A DNA stretch of 36,320 bases from Gnetum montanum (GCA_015680685.1 MNCI01030331.1:64297-100616); one strand, 5' to 3'. Positions 22,161-31,849 are shown, counted from the stretch's first letter. Numbers and translations: made by a program. The notes: a model not told the origin generated them from the sequence alone.

Positions 22161-22415
22161 TAGTTTAAGGCCATTTCGGGCCACATGCGTAGTTTAAGGC
22201 CATTTCGGGCTCCAACGTAAGCGAGGAACGTTTCGAATGACACGGGTGGATTTCTCGGTTGACCGACCATTTCTGATCATGGCTAGTTTTATGTCGTTGC
22301 AGACATGATAGTTTAACGTCATTTCAGACATGGAATGTAGTTTTATGTTGTTTCAGACTTGTTGTAGTTTAACGTCATTTCGGATGGGTTGTAGTCTAAT
22401 GTCATTTCGAACCAT
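22161..22415. repeat. AGTTTAAGGCCATTTCGGGCC minisatellite (protease side)
   Basis: TAGTTTAAGGCCATTTCGGGC occurs at 22161 and 22190 (29-bp step), followed by looser copies (TAGTTTTATGTCGTTGCAGAC, TAGTTTAACGTCATTTCAGAC) near 22284, 22309, 22338, 22365 and 22392. Same core as 16421-16855, so the antisense block is bracketed by related minisatellites. Confidence 0.8.
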
Positions 22416-22430
22416 TTTATTTTTTGTTAT

Positions 22431-23508
22431 TTATTGGTTTAGTAATTTTTTGATTTTTAGCATTTTAATGTTGGGAGTAGAGTTAGCAGGTATGATTCTA
22501 TATTCAGCGCCCCCTTCGCTGATCACGTTGAAAGGTAATTCAGCCCAAGGGATGTTTGATGGAATTGTTTCCGCGTTAGTGTTTTCTTGCGCTTCGGGAT
22601 GTATCATGGTTTCTGTGTCAGTTGTGGTCTCTAAGTGAGGTTGCGTATGTACAATGTCAGGCCTGGGTATTTCTATTTTGGGTGGGTTTTCTTCTATGTT
22701 TAAAGGATTATCACTTGTCGGTTGTTGTTCATTTATGTCATGTTGTCTAGGCTCTTCAAGCTTAACCTCTGAACCTTGATCTATGTCTATATACGATGAG
22801 ACGATGGGTATAGCAGCCTCCCCATGTATGATGATTTCACGACCTTCGTAAGGCAGATGAATCTCTTGGTGTATAGGGGATGAGACTACTTTCAGTTGGG
22901 CTAACCAGGGCCTTCCTAATATTAGGTTGAATCCTGGCATTTCATCGATTACTACGAAGTCGACGGATGTGGGGAATTGATCCCCTACTATGAAGTCTAT
23001 TTCAAGCATGTGGTGACGATTGGTCTGGTTAGCTCTGTGAGCTCGAGTTGTTTGATGATGGGATATGGGACTACATTTGTGGCAGCTCCGTTATCTACAT
23101 GAACCCTATGTATCTTGAATTGGTTTACTCTTATTTTTATAAACGTAAGGGTTGTTGTTACCCCTCCCGTTTTCTCATCCAACTTGATGTTGTTATTGTG
23201 GAAACTTAATGGTTTGGAAGTTGACCCTTGGGGCGAGTACATTACCGCATGAATCGAAGGTTCATTTGGAGACAAGTCCTCGCTCACTAGGATAGATGTT
23301 AACATGTGCACCAAAGCTTTGCGATGTGTTTGGGATGTTAAAACTAGGTCATATAAGCTCAATGAAGTATTCTTTTGCTTGAGCGCTTATGTGACCTATG
23401 TTAGGGCTGTTGCTAGGTTTCTACTGTTAGGTGCATGTTTATCAGCAGTGACTTGGTCCATTGGGCCCAACAGTTTTATTTCATGCATCGTTGGTTTGTC
23501 ATTTTTTT
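22431..23508 (-). pseudogene. Aspartic protease region, decayed
   Basis: Minus strand. The active-site motif is VHVDNGAATNVVPY (Asp codon 23093-23095), with DNG where most gypsy proteases have DTG or DSG. Following a frame change near 23000, the C-terminal part of the protease continues with MPGFNLILGRPWLAQL, the typical ILGRPW motif. A proline/glutamate-rich linker runs to the stop at 22431. It joins the gag frame through a frame change at a run of seven T (23502-23508). Next in element direction come the minisatellite and the antisense block, not RT. Several stops break it. Confidence 0.8.
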
Positions 23509-26500
23509 CGGAATTATTGATTCGAGCATATCATGTTTTCTGGATGATTCATCCTCATGGCCTGTGTTTGGTTTGTGGTTAGGTTATGTCATGGGTATCG
23601 CATTTAATGGAGTAGGTTTAGGAGGTCCTAAGGCTAGCCGTTGACACTCCTTTTTCAAGTGTTCACACGTAAGCTTATCTGCTAAGCGTTCTTGTGTGTG
23701 GCATGGGGGTGGAGTTGGCTTTAGAGCCTCAGGCTATTTTGGGATTTGTACTACATATGGAGTCGGGCGGGGTTACGGTTGGACAATCGCTCGTGGTTGG
23801 GTGCCAGACTGGCTAGGCACCTTGATGACATAGGGGCTTGGTTTATTTTGTGTTCGGGAGGTGGAGGATTGGTAATCATTAGGACTTTCGGGTGTCCTAA
23901 CGATGTATGGGGTTGGCGTAGCTGGAGGTTGTACCTCCGCTGTTGCTACCGCGGGTGGTATTCGGACTACGTAAAGGGCAGGTCGAGTAGAAGGTGTTTG
24001 TGAGTTTGTGGAAGTAGCGGCAGGAGGTATACGTACCACGTATGGTTTTTCGTGTGTCAAGGTGTTAGAAGTCACTACGGTGGGGGGTACACGGACAACA
24101 TATGGCTGCTGCGGGGCGTATGATGGTTGAGGCATGGATGTTGATGCAGTGGGAAGAATACGCACTACGAATGGCTTGTTAGGCGTTTGTTGCTCGTGGT
24201 CAGAGTAGATGGTGTTAATGCTAGGTGTTTCAGGTTCGTTATCTAGGTAGATTGTGTTAATAACATATGGTGCCTCTTTGGTATTCAGAGGGTCTTCGTA
24301 CACACCCATAGCCTGGTTCTGCTGTTGGACCGGGTTGGTCTCATCAAAAGTGATTTGGCCTCTGTCGATCATTCATTGTATGTCTTATTTTAGGGTGAAA
24401 CAGTAATCTGTGCCATGCCCGTTACATTGGTGATAGTCACAGAAGCGGTCTATTCTAAAGCCTTTTGGTACTGGAGGCTCATCCGGCGTTGCTAGGCTTG
24501 GGTTCTAAACAAGTTGACAGAACCGATCATGTCTCTAGATGGCAGTAGGGAATAACTGTTTATGTTTCATTAATCCAGCCTTCAGGAGTTGGTCGAATAA
24601 CTGGGATGGCTTCATAGGCAGTGGCGTATATTAGGAGGGTTCTTTCCTCTCAAAGTTTCTCGTATGGTTTGGTGTTGGGTTCTGCGATGAGGACGATTCT
24701 AGTGCGGTCGTGAGAGTGGGTTTAGTATAATTAGTAGGGGCAACAAGCGGTTTGCTTTGTTGTCCCACGTTTGTTTGTTGTGTTTCTGCTAATGGTGCTA
24801 TAGTTGTTTTAGCCTTTTCTTTATCTCTTTTACTATGTTGATTCTTAAAGGCTAAATACGCAGGATCATGGCTATTTTGGGCCGCCTCCTCTATGTTTTT
24901 AATTTGTACAAAGGCTTGATTGAGGTTACGAGCATTGAGGTAATATAACTTGGATTTGAAAAAGTCGTTGATAGCCCCCTTTAGAATGGTGAGTAGATAC
25001 GTCTATGGGATTGGCTCATGTAGCTTGTTGAGAGCAGCACTCCACCTTTGGATGAATTTTTGTATGGGTTCTAGAGGTGCTTGTTTGACCTATATAAGGC
25101 TATCAAGTGTCACTTCAGGTTTCAAGTTATACTTGAACCTGGTAACGAATTGATGTAACAACTCCTCTAGAGAAAATATCGAGTTTCTTGGCAAGGCCGA
25201 ATACCAATCAAGTGCTCTCCCTGCGAGAGACATAGGGAACACTCGCAAACTGGCGTGTGGCCATGCTTGAAGTAATGCGCATTCTAGCCTAAATGTTATA
25301 AGGTGAGCATTAGGGTCTGTCTCTCCATTGTATTTAGTTAGCGTAGGCAATGATACACCTTTGGGTAAAGTTAGGGGTGGAACGGAAGAGCTGATGGGGT
25401 TATCATGGTAAAAGTCCACTACTTTCAACTCTCCGTCGACGGCCATCTTGAGGCATTTAACCTCATCAGTTAGTTCCTGCATTAGTTTCTTGGCATCAAC
25501 CCAGTCTTGAACGCTAGGTGAGGTGGCAGCTTGGGGATGTGGTACAGTGTACAGATTGGATTGTTGAATAGTGGGTTGGAAGGCTGAAAGTTGTGTAGTT
25601 GGAGGTTGTACTTGTGGAATATTTATAGTAGGTGGTATCACAGGTGGCACATTGTGGGCAAGGGGTTGCTGTTGTTGTGGTAGTGTTTGGGGGATGTTGA
25701 CCGGTGGAATTGTGTGAGGTGGCATGTTGTAGTGAGGGGGTTGATGTGGTTGAGCAGCAATCGCTGTCCATTGCCCAGTCATGTTTTGTGTAGAAATCCC
25801 TTGAACTTGTTGAGTTACAATGGTAAAAGGGGCTTCGTGAGTTTGGACCCGGGGGATATAATGGGCAGACATAGATGCTAGTATCACATGCGGCATCCCA
25901 ATCACGCGGGGTGGGAAGGTCACTCCTACATTGTTTTGAGGAGGTTACATTTGTAAGAACGGGGGTGCCATAGCTACTGGATGAATTGCGAGGGGAAGCA
26001 GGTTGACTTGAACATCGTTTGCTGGAGGAATGGGGATGAGAGCGGTTGCGTCTTGTTGAGGTACATGTGCTTGCGTGATTTCAGATGGTTGGAGGGACGT
26101 AGTTTCGCCCGTGAACGGGTGAAATAATGGGTTTATATAAGTTTGTGGGCTAAGGGTGTGGTATGAGTCTTCATGCTCAGATTGGGTAGCGAACTCATCT
26201 TCCTCTTCTAGTTGAGGATTTACTATAGGCTGATCTAGTGACTGGCTCCTTTGTAGGAGGAGATGTGTGATGAGCTCAGAGTAAGGCTCTGGAAAAGGGA
26301 TGATGTTGTACGGGGAAGGGATGAACTCTTGTCCTCCCCTATGGAAAAGTTCGTATTGCCTCTTTACTTCTATTTCGGCTTAGTCCACGACTAGGCTGGC
26401 TTGTATTTTCACGCATATGAAGTTGTACTGGTCTTGAGTTATGATGTTAGACGACGGGTTCCTCCTTTGCAATCTAAGGGATCGGTGAGGCCCCACTGTG

Positions 26501-26610
26501 GGTTGTACCGTGGGCTGTTGGACAGCCATGGTGCCTACGATGTCGGTGACTTGGGTGGTTGTAGCAATGGTGTTTGCGGTGTTCATGATGAACAGTTGAG
26601 GATGTGACAC
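23502..26610 (-). pseudogene. gag polyprotein of the Tat element, decayed
   Basis: One minus-strand frame runs from an ATG at 26610 to about 23502. Order: low-complexity Pro/Gln/Thr N-terminus; the conserved gag core (about 25330-25090) with RALDWYSALPRNSI and LLHQFVTRFKYNL; the region AFVQIKNIEEA; a zinc-knuckle-like CDYHQCNGHGTDYC (about 24440-24400); and a repeated P-Y-V-V-R-I-P-P motif region (24250-23780). In-frame stops include 26380, about 25948, 25090, and others near 25000, 24640, 24525, 24490, 24373, 23735 and 23588. Most are TAG or TGA, some TAA. The gag core would form the particle; the product cannot be made intact. Confidence 0.85.
23720..24260 (-). repeat. Repeated PYVVRIPPA motif in gag
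   Basis: At least seven copies of (P/L)Y(V/I)(V/I)(R/K)(I/V)P, spaced 20-25 residues apart, separated by Ser/Thr/Gln/Pro-rich linkers: PFVVRILPT, PYVVRVPPT, PYVVRIPPA, LYVVRIPPA, PYIVRTPES, PYVIKVPSQ and PYVVQIPK. The motif is better conserved than the linkers. Confidence 0.8.
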
Positions 26611-27390
26611 AGTGTAGGAATATGAAATTGATGCACTTAGTGTGGCGTAAACCTAAGTTGGTGACGCATGGCGTATAGGCTGGGTCTCAGCGTATAGGCT
26701 TCAACGACCAGCGTATAATGACAATGTAGACAACGTATAGGTATACAGCGTATAGTGTTAGCATAGAGAGTCTACGGCGTAAAGCATACCGTGTATACGC
26801 TCAGCAGCGTATACAGCGTCAGCGTACAGTGTAAACAGGGTTACAGCGTACAGAGTGTAGCATATATGGACGGCAGCGTAAACGAGTTTACGACGTAGGG
26901 CGTAGACAGGGTCGATGTAGGGCATGTACAGGGTCAACATATAGCGTAGATGGGATCTACGGTGTAGAGTGTACAGCGTAAACTGGATAGCAAAGACAAA
27001 GTTAGTGTATGGCGTAGACAGGGTCTACAGCGTAGAGAGTGGAGTGTAAGTTTAGTAGTTGCGTATATGTAGGCGGCGTAAACAGAGTTCTGTGTGCAGT
27101 GTAGACAAAGTCTACAGCGTAGCGTGTGTGGCATATATTGGACAGTGTAGACGCTGGGGATTTTGCAGATAGAGTCAACGTATGGTTAACAGCGTAGATG
27201 CTGAGAGACTTGCAGATGGTAAGTTTTAAACGGAGCAGCATAGACGCTCAACAGCGTAGACGCTGGATAGTTTGCGGATAGTAAGTTTTGAGCTGAGCAG
27301 CGTAAACATTGGGAGACTTGCAGAAAGGGTTGGCGTATACTCAACAGCGTAGACGCTGAGAGCTCTGAAGCACAATAAGTTTAAGGTAGA
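26611..27390. repeat. gag leader made of GCGTA-type repeats
   Basis: The 0.8-kb untranslated region between gag and the 5' LTR primer site is a dense array of GCGTATA, GCGTAAAC, GCGTAGAC and AGCGTATAC variants. No coding sequence is called; the open frames seen here come from the repeat. Same motif family as the LTR U3 run and the antisense intron 1. Confidence 0.75.
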
Positions 27391-27410
27391 GGCCCTTCTT
27401 CTAGCACCAA
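27391..27410 (-). other. Primer binding site of the Tat element
   Basis: Minus strand, four bases after the 5' LTR: TTGGTGCTAGAAGAAGGGCC. Position and the TTGGTGCTAGA start fit a tRNA primer site of Tat/Athila-type elements; which tRNA is not assigned. The older element has a similar site at about 30252-30266. Confidence 0.6.
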
Positions 27411-28007
27411 TTTCTGTACCATCTAAAATCGTCGGTCTTCGGCTAGAAGGAAACAGAGATCGGGGGATCACCGGACATGCACAGAAGACCCTACCTTCGC
27501 TTGAGGGCGAGCTGGATTGAACAAAGGCATAGTACCTTGAGTGGTTCGCACGCAGATCAGGCAAGGATTTCCCCAAACATACACCGAGGTGCTACATGCT
27601 GGGTTATATGTAAACAGCGTAACAGGCGTAAAGCACGAGCGTAAACAGCATAACTGATGCAAACGGAGCGTAAACGTAAAAGAGTGTAAACAGTATACGT
27701 GCAACAATTAATGCACAAACTGTAACAGATTTTAGGAAGAAAATGTAATAATTCTATTTCAAAATGAGAGTTACAATGCACTGGTCTAACGCAGTTGTGG
27801 CTTCGACACAAGGCGGACAATTAGCCCCGGTGGATGCAGGGATGACTGCGAGCTGGTTCAAACTGTAAGCACAACGTAGAAGCTGTATGCTCAGTGTACA
27901 GGGTTTTCCAGTGTATAAGGTTCTCTGCTTTGGTTCTCAGCGTCTCTATTTTTCTCTCTGGTTTTGCTCCAATTTTGCCAACCGACCTTTATCTAATGAA
28001 AAACTGG

Positions 28008-28037
28008 GGTTTTTATACAGGTTTAGGGTGACACGTG
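28008..28037 (-). promoter_or_regulatory. LTR promoter: TATA box and G-box (right LTR)
   Basis: Minus strand CACGTG (28032-28037) followed by TGTATAAAAACC (28008-28019). This is the 5' LTR, so this copy would drive the genomic RNA through leader, gag and pol. Confidence 0.55.
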
Positions 28038-28089
28038 ACACATTGACCAGGTGCGATAGAATAAAATTTACAAGTGTACAACATGTTAC

Positions 28090-28490
28090 ATCTGTTGGGC
28101 GTATACGCTAGGCGTATACACTGTATCAGGCGGGTGTAGACTCTCGGCATATACGCCCACGCTGGGCGTATGCAAACTTGGGCATATACGCTGATGGTTG
28201 CTGGGCGTATATGCTGATGGTTGCTCTGTTCGTGTGAGTTGCTGCCCTATATCAAGTCTTGCTTTGCAATGCTGTTTCCATACCATCTTCGGGGATTACG
28301 TGTTGGGCTTATACATCAATTGTACCTGCTAAACGTACATGTGAGGCGTCTACGCTGGGCGTATACACTAAGCATGTACGTTGGACGTGTACACTGGGGA
28401 TGCAATCTGGGGTGTATACGCTGGGCATATACGCTGTGAGCATCGGGCGTATACGCTGGGCGTATACACTGAGCATGTATGCTGGGCACA
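28090..28490. repeat. GCGTATACGC motif run in the right LTR (U3)
   Basis: Perfect palindromes at 28099-28108 and 28447-28456, with many variants between. The run is longer than in the left LTR, showing local gain or loss of units since insertion. Confidence 0.75.
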
Positions 28491-28712
28491 TACATACTTA
28501 GTGTAAACTAAGTATTTCAAGCTTCAAAGTTGCTAAGTTTGATAGCAGATGTCGTGGTCGTCTGTGGGTCCCTGAGACCTGCTTCTTATTGAGTTCAACT
28601 CCACTTGAAGCTGTCTACGGGGCCCTCAAGCTTCAGCCATGCTGAGGAACGTCATGACATAGCCCGGTTCTTGTTGGAAAAGTACTAAGCTTGAAATTTT
28701 TGTGGTGTTTCA

Positions 28713-28717
28713 ATTTG
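28713..28717. repeat. Target site duplication, right (ATTTG)
   Basis: Exact copy of 10053-10057, directly abutting the terminal CA of the right LTR. Confidence 0.85.
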
Positions 28718-29569
28718 ATTTTGAGTTATAGATTCAATAGGATTAGATATCCCATTAGGATTTACGTTGGATTAGATTAAGGCTTTCAATTGATCATCAT
28801 TCAAACCAGTGTTGGATGGTAGAAATGAAGAAGATGTGGGACCTTGAAAATAGTTATCTATAGGTTGAGTCATTTGAAGATGAGTGGAAGTTTAAAACAT
28901 GGTATTGGTCATTGGCAAAGTTGGTAAAGACTAACTAAGTTGTATAGGGTTGTTAACCCTCATCATCCCACATTGGGTTTGAATACTGTTCATGAGGGTA
29001 ATTTGTTCTAATTTGATGGCCTTAGCCATTGCTTCTTATATTTTTGTTATGTTGAAATCAGATTTAATGGCATAGCTAAAGAATGGATCAATGATGAACA
29101 AGTAAAAATTGAGGATGTCATTAAGTTATGGATGCATCTCATTTGCCACATAGGCAAGTTGATGGAGGAATCTTAAGTAGTAGTCATAGACATTTTTCCC
29201 AAGTATTTTCCTTAAGCTTGTGAAATTGCTTAATGCTATGGCCGAGCTAGTAAACTTAGCAAACTAAATCAAGAACTTATTTTTGAGTTCATGCCATGAG
29301 TCAATGGAGGCATTATGGAGCATCAAAAACCATTAGATGGCTTTGCTCTTAAAAATTGTGACAAATACCCTACATGCTAAGTCATTTTATACAATGTTAT
29401 GGATCCTTAGTAAGGTTTCAAAACATTGTATATGTTGGTGAGCATCACTAGTAGGGGTTGTGGGATCAAAAAATAAGTTTATATTTTAGAGTGAATTTGG
29501 GATATCGTGGTAGTTGGTGAAGTTAAAGGAGTTGCTCACCAAGGGAGCTAGGGGTTGATTGGTTGTCAT
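28713..29569 (-). pseudogene. Older gypsy gag, N-terminal half (split by insertion)
   Basis: Starts at an ATG (29567-29569). Recognisable gag segments: NINLFFDPTTPTSDAHQHI, IDSWHELKNKFLIQFAK, YYLRFLHQLAYVANEMHP. These match the plant gypsy gag core (retrotransposon gag family). The frame is interrupted by several stops and continues past the insertion point into 9830-10057. It belongs to a different lineage from the central element's gag. Confidence 0.7.
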
Positions 29570-30269
29570 CCTAGTTCTAGTTCTCCTAACAATAGAACCT
29601 GGGAAATGTGAAGCTCATTGTTTTCTTAACATAAAGTGATGGATAGCTAGTCAATTGGGAATAAAGGTAAATGATTCTTGTTGGGAGGGTTCACTCATAA
29701 AACAAGAATCACAAAAATATAAATGTTGAAATGAAACTATAAAATTGAGTAAAAAGAAATAAATATTTAAATAATATTATTTTGTTTTATAAAAAACACT
29801 AAAATATGTTATATAAAAAAAGTTTAAGAGAAATAAATGCATGAAATTGCAATATATATAAAATTTAAAAGGAAAAAAATAGTGAAATGCAAAATTCCAG
29901 AAAAGTAAAATTTAAAACTAAATGATTAATAAAACCACCTTACCAAAGTTAGGACTCAGGTAAGGACCTCTAAAATCAGAACATAGAAATGAAGGTTGAA
30001 GATTCTAGTAATGAAAATGACAATTTTTAGGAAATAAGAAATATCAATTTTTCAAAAAAAAATAGAAAATAAAGAGTTTGGCGACAAGAGTTTTCAATAG
30101 GGAGTATAAAAAAATAAAATTAAGGGAAACAATAGTTTTGAAACAAAAAAAATGAAATTTTTGAGAAATACAAACAAAACAAGAACTGGAAAAGCATAGA
30201 AAACTGATATTTTCTTATACAAAAATGGAAAACAAAGGTTAAAAAATAGTCCTCCTAGTACCAAAAAGG
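29570..30269 (-). other. Leader and primer site of the older gypsy element
   Basis: AT-rich, noncoding. Near its far end, minus strand TTTGGTACTAGGAGGACT (about 30250-30266) resembles the central element's primer site TTGGTGCTAGAAG. The bases TG at 30270-30271 could be the inner end of that element's 5' LTR, which would extend rightwards. The outer end of that LTR was not found. Confidence 0.35.
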
Positions 30270-30531
30270 TGTTGATGCTTAAATTTTAGTTGCCTTCTGT
30301 ATGGTACGAAACTGAGAATAGTCTTTGCTAAAAACAGCTATATGATGTTTCAAAAAGTAAATTAAACTAAAAAGTTAGGATAATTTAAACTGAACAATTA
30401 TCTTGAATTTCAAAACTTAATGAAAATCCAGTACCAAGTAAATTTTAAACTTTTCCTTGGTCTCCCACAGCAGGTGCGGTTGATTCATTACTATCAATGG
30501 TATTCATTGTTGCTTATGCATCTCTAATGCA

Positions 30532-30898
30532 CAGCAGTAATTGCCACTAAGAAAGCTTGCAATGTTACTACATGTGCTTTGTGGTTCCACCTGCCAAAGG
30601 GACTACTAGCATCGCAGCAAAGCAAAGGGAGGAGAAAAGGCACCCACCGTTCCACCTGCCATGTGCCTACAGTAGTAATTGCCACTAAGAAAGCTTGCAA
30701 TGTTACTACATGTGCTTTGTGGTTCCACCTGCCAAAGGGACTACTAGCATCGCAGCAAAGCAAAGGGAGGAGAAAAGGCACCCACCGTTCCACCTGCCAT
30801 GTGCCTACAGTAGTAATTGCCACTAAGAAAGCTTGCAATGTTACTACATGTGCTTTGTGGTTCCACCTGCCAAAGGGACTACTAGCATCGCAGCAAAG
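30532..30898 (+). repeat. 138-bp tandem repeat, 2.7 copies
   Basis: Units start at 30532, 30670 and 30808 (CAG.AGTAATTGCCACTAAG). The period is exactly 138 bp and the copies are almost identical, unlike the diverged repeats elsewhere in the window. The third copy is cut by an N at 30899. A segment GTTCCACCTGCCA occurs twice within each unit. Open frames on both strands are by-products. Near-identity next to an N suggests either recent amplification or an assembly problem. Confidence 0.85.
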
Positions 30899-30899
30899 N
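30899..30899. other. Single N, scaffold join
   Basis: One N ends the third 138-bp unit mid-repeat, as expected for a join between contigs. Confidence 0.6.
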
Positions 30900-31059
30900 G
30901 ACAGCGATGGTGTGCAATAGGCTCTCCAAGTGATAGCTTTGATTGGCGTGCACACGTGCACGTCTCCCAACAACAGCAGCAGCAAGGTGCAAGGGATTGT
31001 TGGGCCTTCCCTTCCCTGGGCAGGAGCAACACATGGCTCTCCATGGTGTTGTTAGAGCT

Positions 31060-31174
31060 GTAGGCACATGGCAGGTGGAACGGTGGGTGCCTTTTCTCCT
31101 CCCTTTGCTTTGCTGCGATGCTAGTAGTCCCTTTGGCAGGTGGAACCACAAAGCACATGTAGTAACATTGCAAG
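31060..31174 (-). repeat. Inverted copy of the 138-bp unit
   Basis: The reverse complement of about 115 bases of the 138-bp unit (from GTAGGCACATGGCAGG to AACATTGCAAG), ending at an N at 31175. With the three direct copies it forms an inverted arrangement around a spacer of about 160 bp. Confidence 0.85.
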
Positions 31175-31175
31175 N
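31175..31175. other. Single N, scaffold join
   Basis: Lies at the edge of the inverted 138-bp copy. The flanking CCATGGAGAAGGGAAGGCCC partly repeats, inverted, the sequence at 31003-31045. Confidence 0.55.
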
Positions 31176-31544
31176 CCATGGAGAAGGGAAGGCCCAGCAG
31201 GAAACCCTAGTCACTGTAGTTGGCTCCTGGTGTGTGCCACTGAGCTACCGCCATCATCAGTGGCCATCCGGAGATCCTACCATTCCCGCACGTTGCCATC
31301 CAGAGCTACCATGCACACATTTCCTAGCGAGAGAAGGGGTGAGGCCAATGGTTCTAGTTGCTGCTTGCTGGTGGGGAAAGGGAGGCCCGATGATCTCCAA
31401 TGTCTACTCCTTTGCCTTTTATAGGTGCTCGTTGCATCAGTTTAAATGCCCATGTCCCATGTCTGCCACTACCACACGTAACTCCTGGCACCACATCCAA
31501 TGCCTGGACATAACTCCCCACCACAAGCTCACCACCACCGTTGT

Positions 31545-31829
31545 TTACTGCAAGCACATTCTCCACATCTTGCGGTTGCTCTTGGGAAGGATATTGAAGC
31601 AATCCTGCTCCTTGAGCATAGGAAATACCTTGGAGGCCAAGTTCCAGCACTCCAAGAAGCACACGCTTCGTTCGTTGGGCCGTATGTAGATGAACCCTGT
31701 GTTGGCCTCCCTCCTTTCTTTGTTGTCATAGGAAATCTAAATGTTTGCATCACGATCTGTCTCCAAAATTTGCAATGGGTCCCTCAACCACATAACGTCT
31801 GTGTCCTGCTCATCCAACGAAAAGTGAAT
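31545..31829 (-). pseudogene. GT77-type glycosyltransferase fragment
   Basis: One minus-strand frame of 95 codons matches the plant nucleotide-diphospho-sugar transferase family (GT77, PF03407). It has the DxD metal/sugar-nucleotide motif in EQDTDVMWLRDP (DTD codons 31797-31805), the segment NTGFIYIRPNERSVCFLECW, and the LKEQDCFNIL segment equivalent to the family's DQ.VFN. In plants these enzymes act in the Golgi on cell-wall glycans. The TAG at 31737-31739 falls where a Gln is usual, and the frame ends at TAA 31545-31547 well before the family's C-terminal part. About 95 residues of a usual 350 or more remain. A downstream continuation in other frames is possible but not convincing. Confidence 0.65.
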
Positions 31830-31849
31830 TGAATGTTATGGATGCGAAA

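Larger units (their letters stand above)
10058..28712 (-). mobile_element. 18.7-kb Tat-lineage Ty3/gypsy LTR retrotransposon
   Basis: Bounded by direct LTRs (10058-11299 and 27415-28712) and a perfect ATTTG duplication. The element reads on the minus strand: 5'LTR, primer site, repetitive leader, gag, aspartic protease, RT, RNase H, second RNase H, integrase, 3'LTR. The order RT-RNase H-integrase defines Ty3/gypsy; two successive RNase H-like domains and no integrase chromodomain point to the Tat lineage. It is long even for that lineage because a 6-kb block (about 16.4-22.4 kb) with an antisense, intron-bearing gene lies between protease and RT. All coding regions carry stops and frameshifts, so it cannot move on its own. 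The two LTRs differ at about 10 percent of sites in a sample of 210 bp, mostly transitions. Confidence 0.92.
27415..28712 (-). repeat. 5' LTR (right copy)
   Basis: 1,298 bp, TG...CA ends intact (TGTACCATCT to GTGTTTCA). Aligns with 10058-11299. Over the first about 210 bp I count about 21 differences, nearly all transitions. Extra GCGTATAC units around 28140-28230 and 28400-28450 explain most of the length difference. Confidence 0.92.

Noticed and set aside
22330-24003. Plus-strand frames opposite gag and protease
   Set aside because: Shadows of the minus-strand gag-protease frame; no domain is recognised and composition mirrors the other strand.
26758-28501. Open frames rich in YAVYA / RWAYTL-type peptides in the leader and LTR
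   Set aside because: They are translations of the GCGTATACGC repeat, appear on both strands and have no domain.
30524-31214. Several overlapping open frames on both strands through the 138-bp repeats
   Set aside because: They repeat the same peptide with the DNA period, run on both strands and cross N positions; they are by-products of the tandem repeat.
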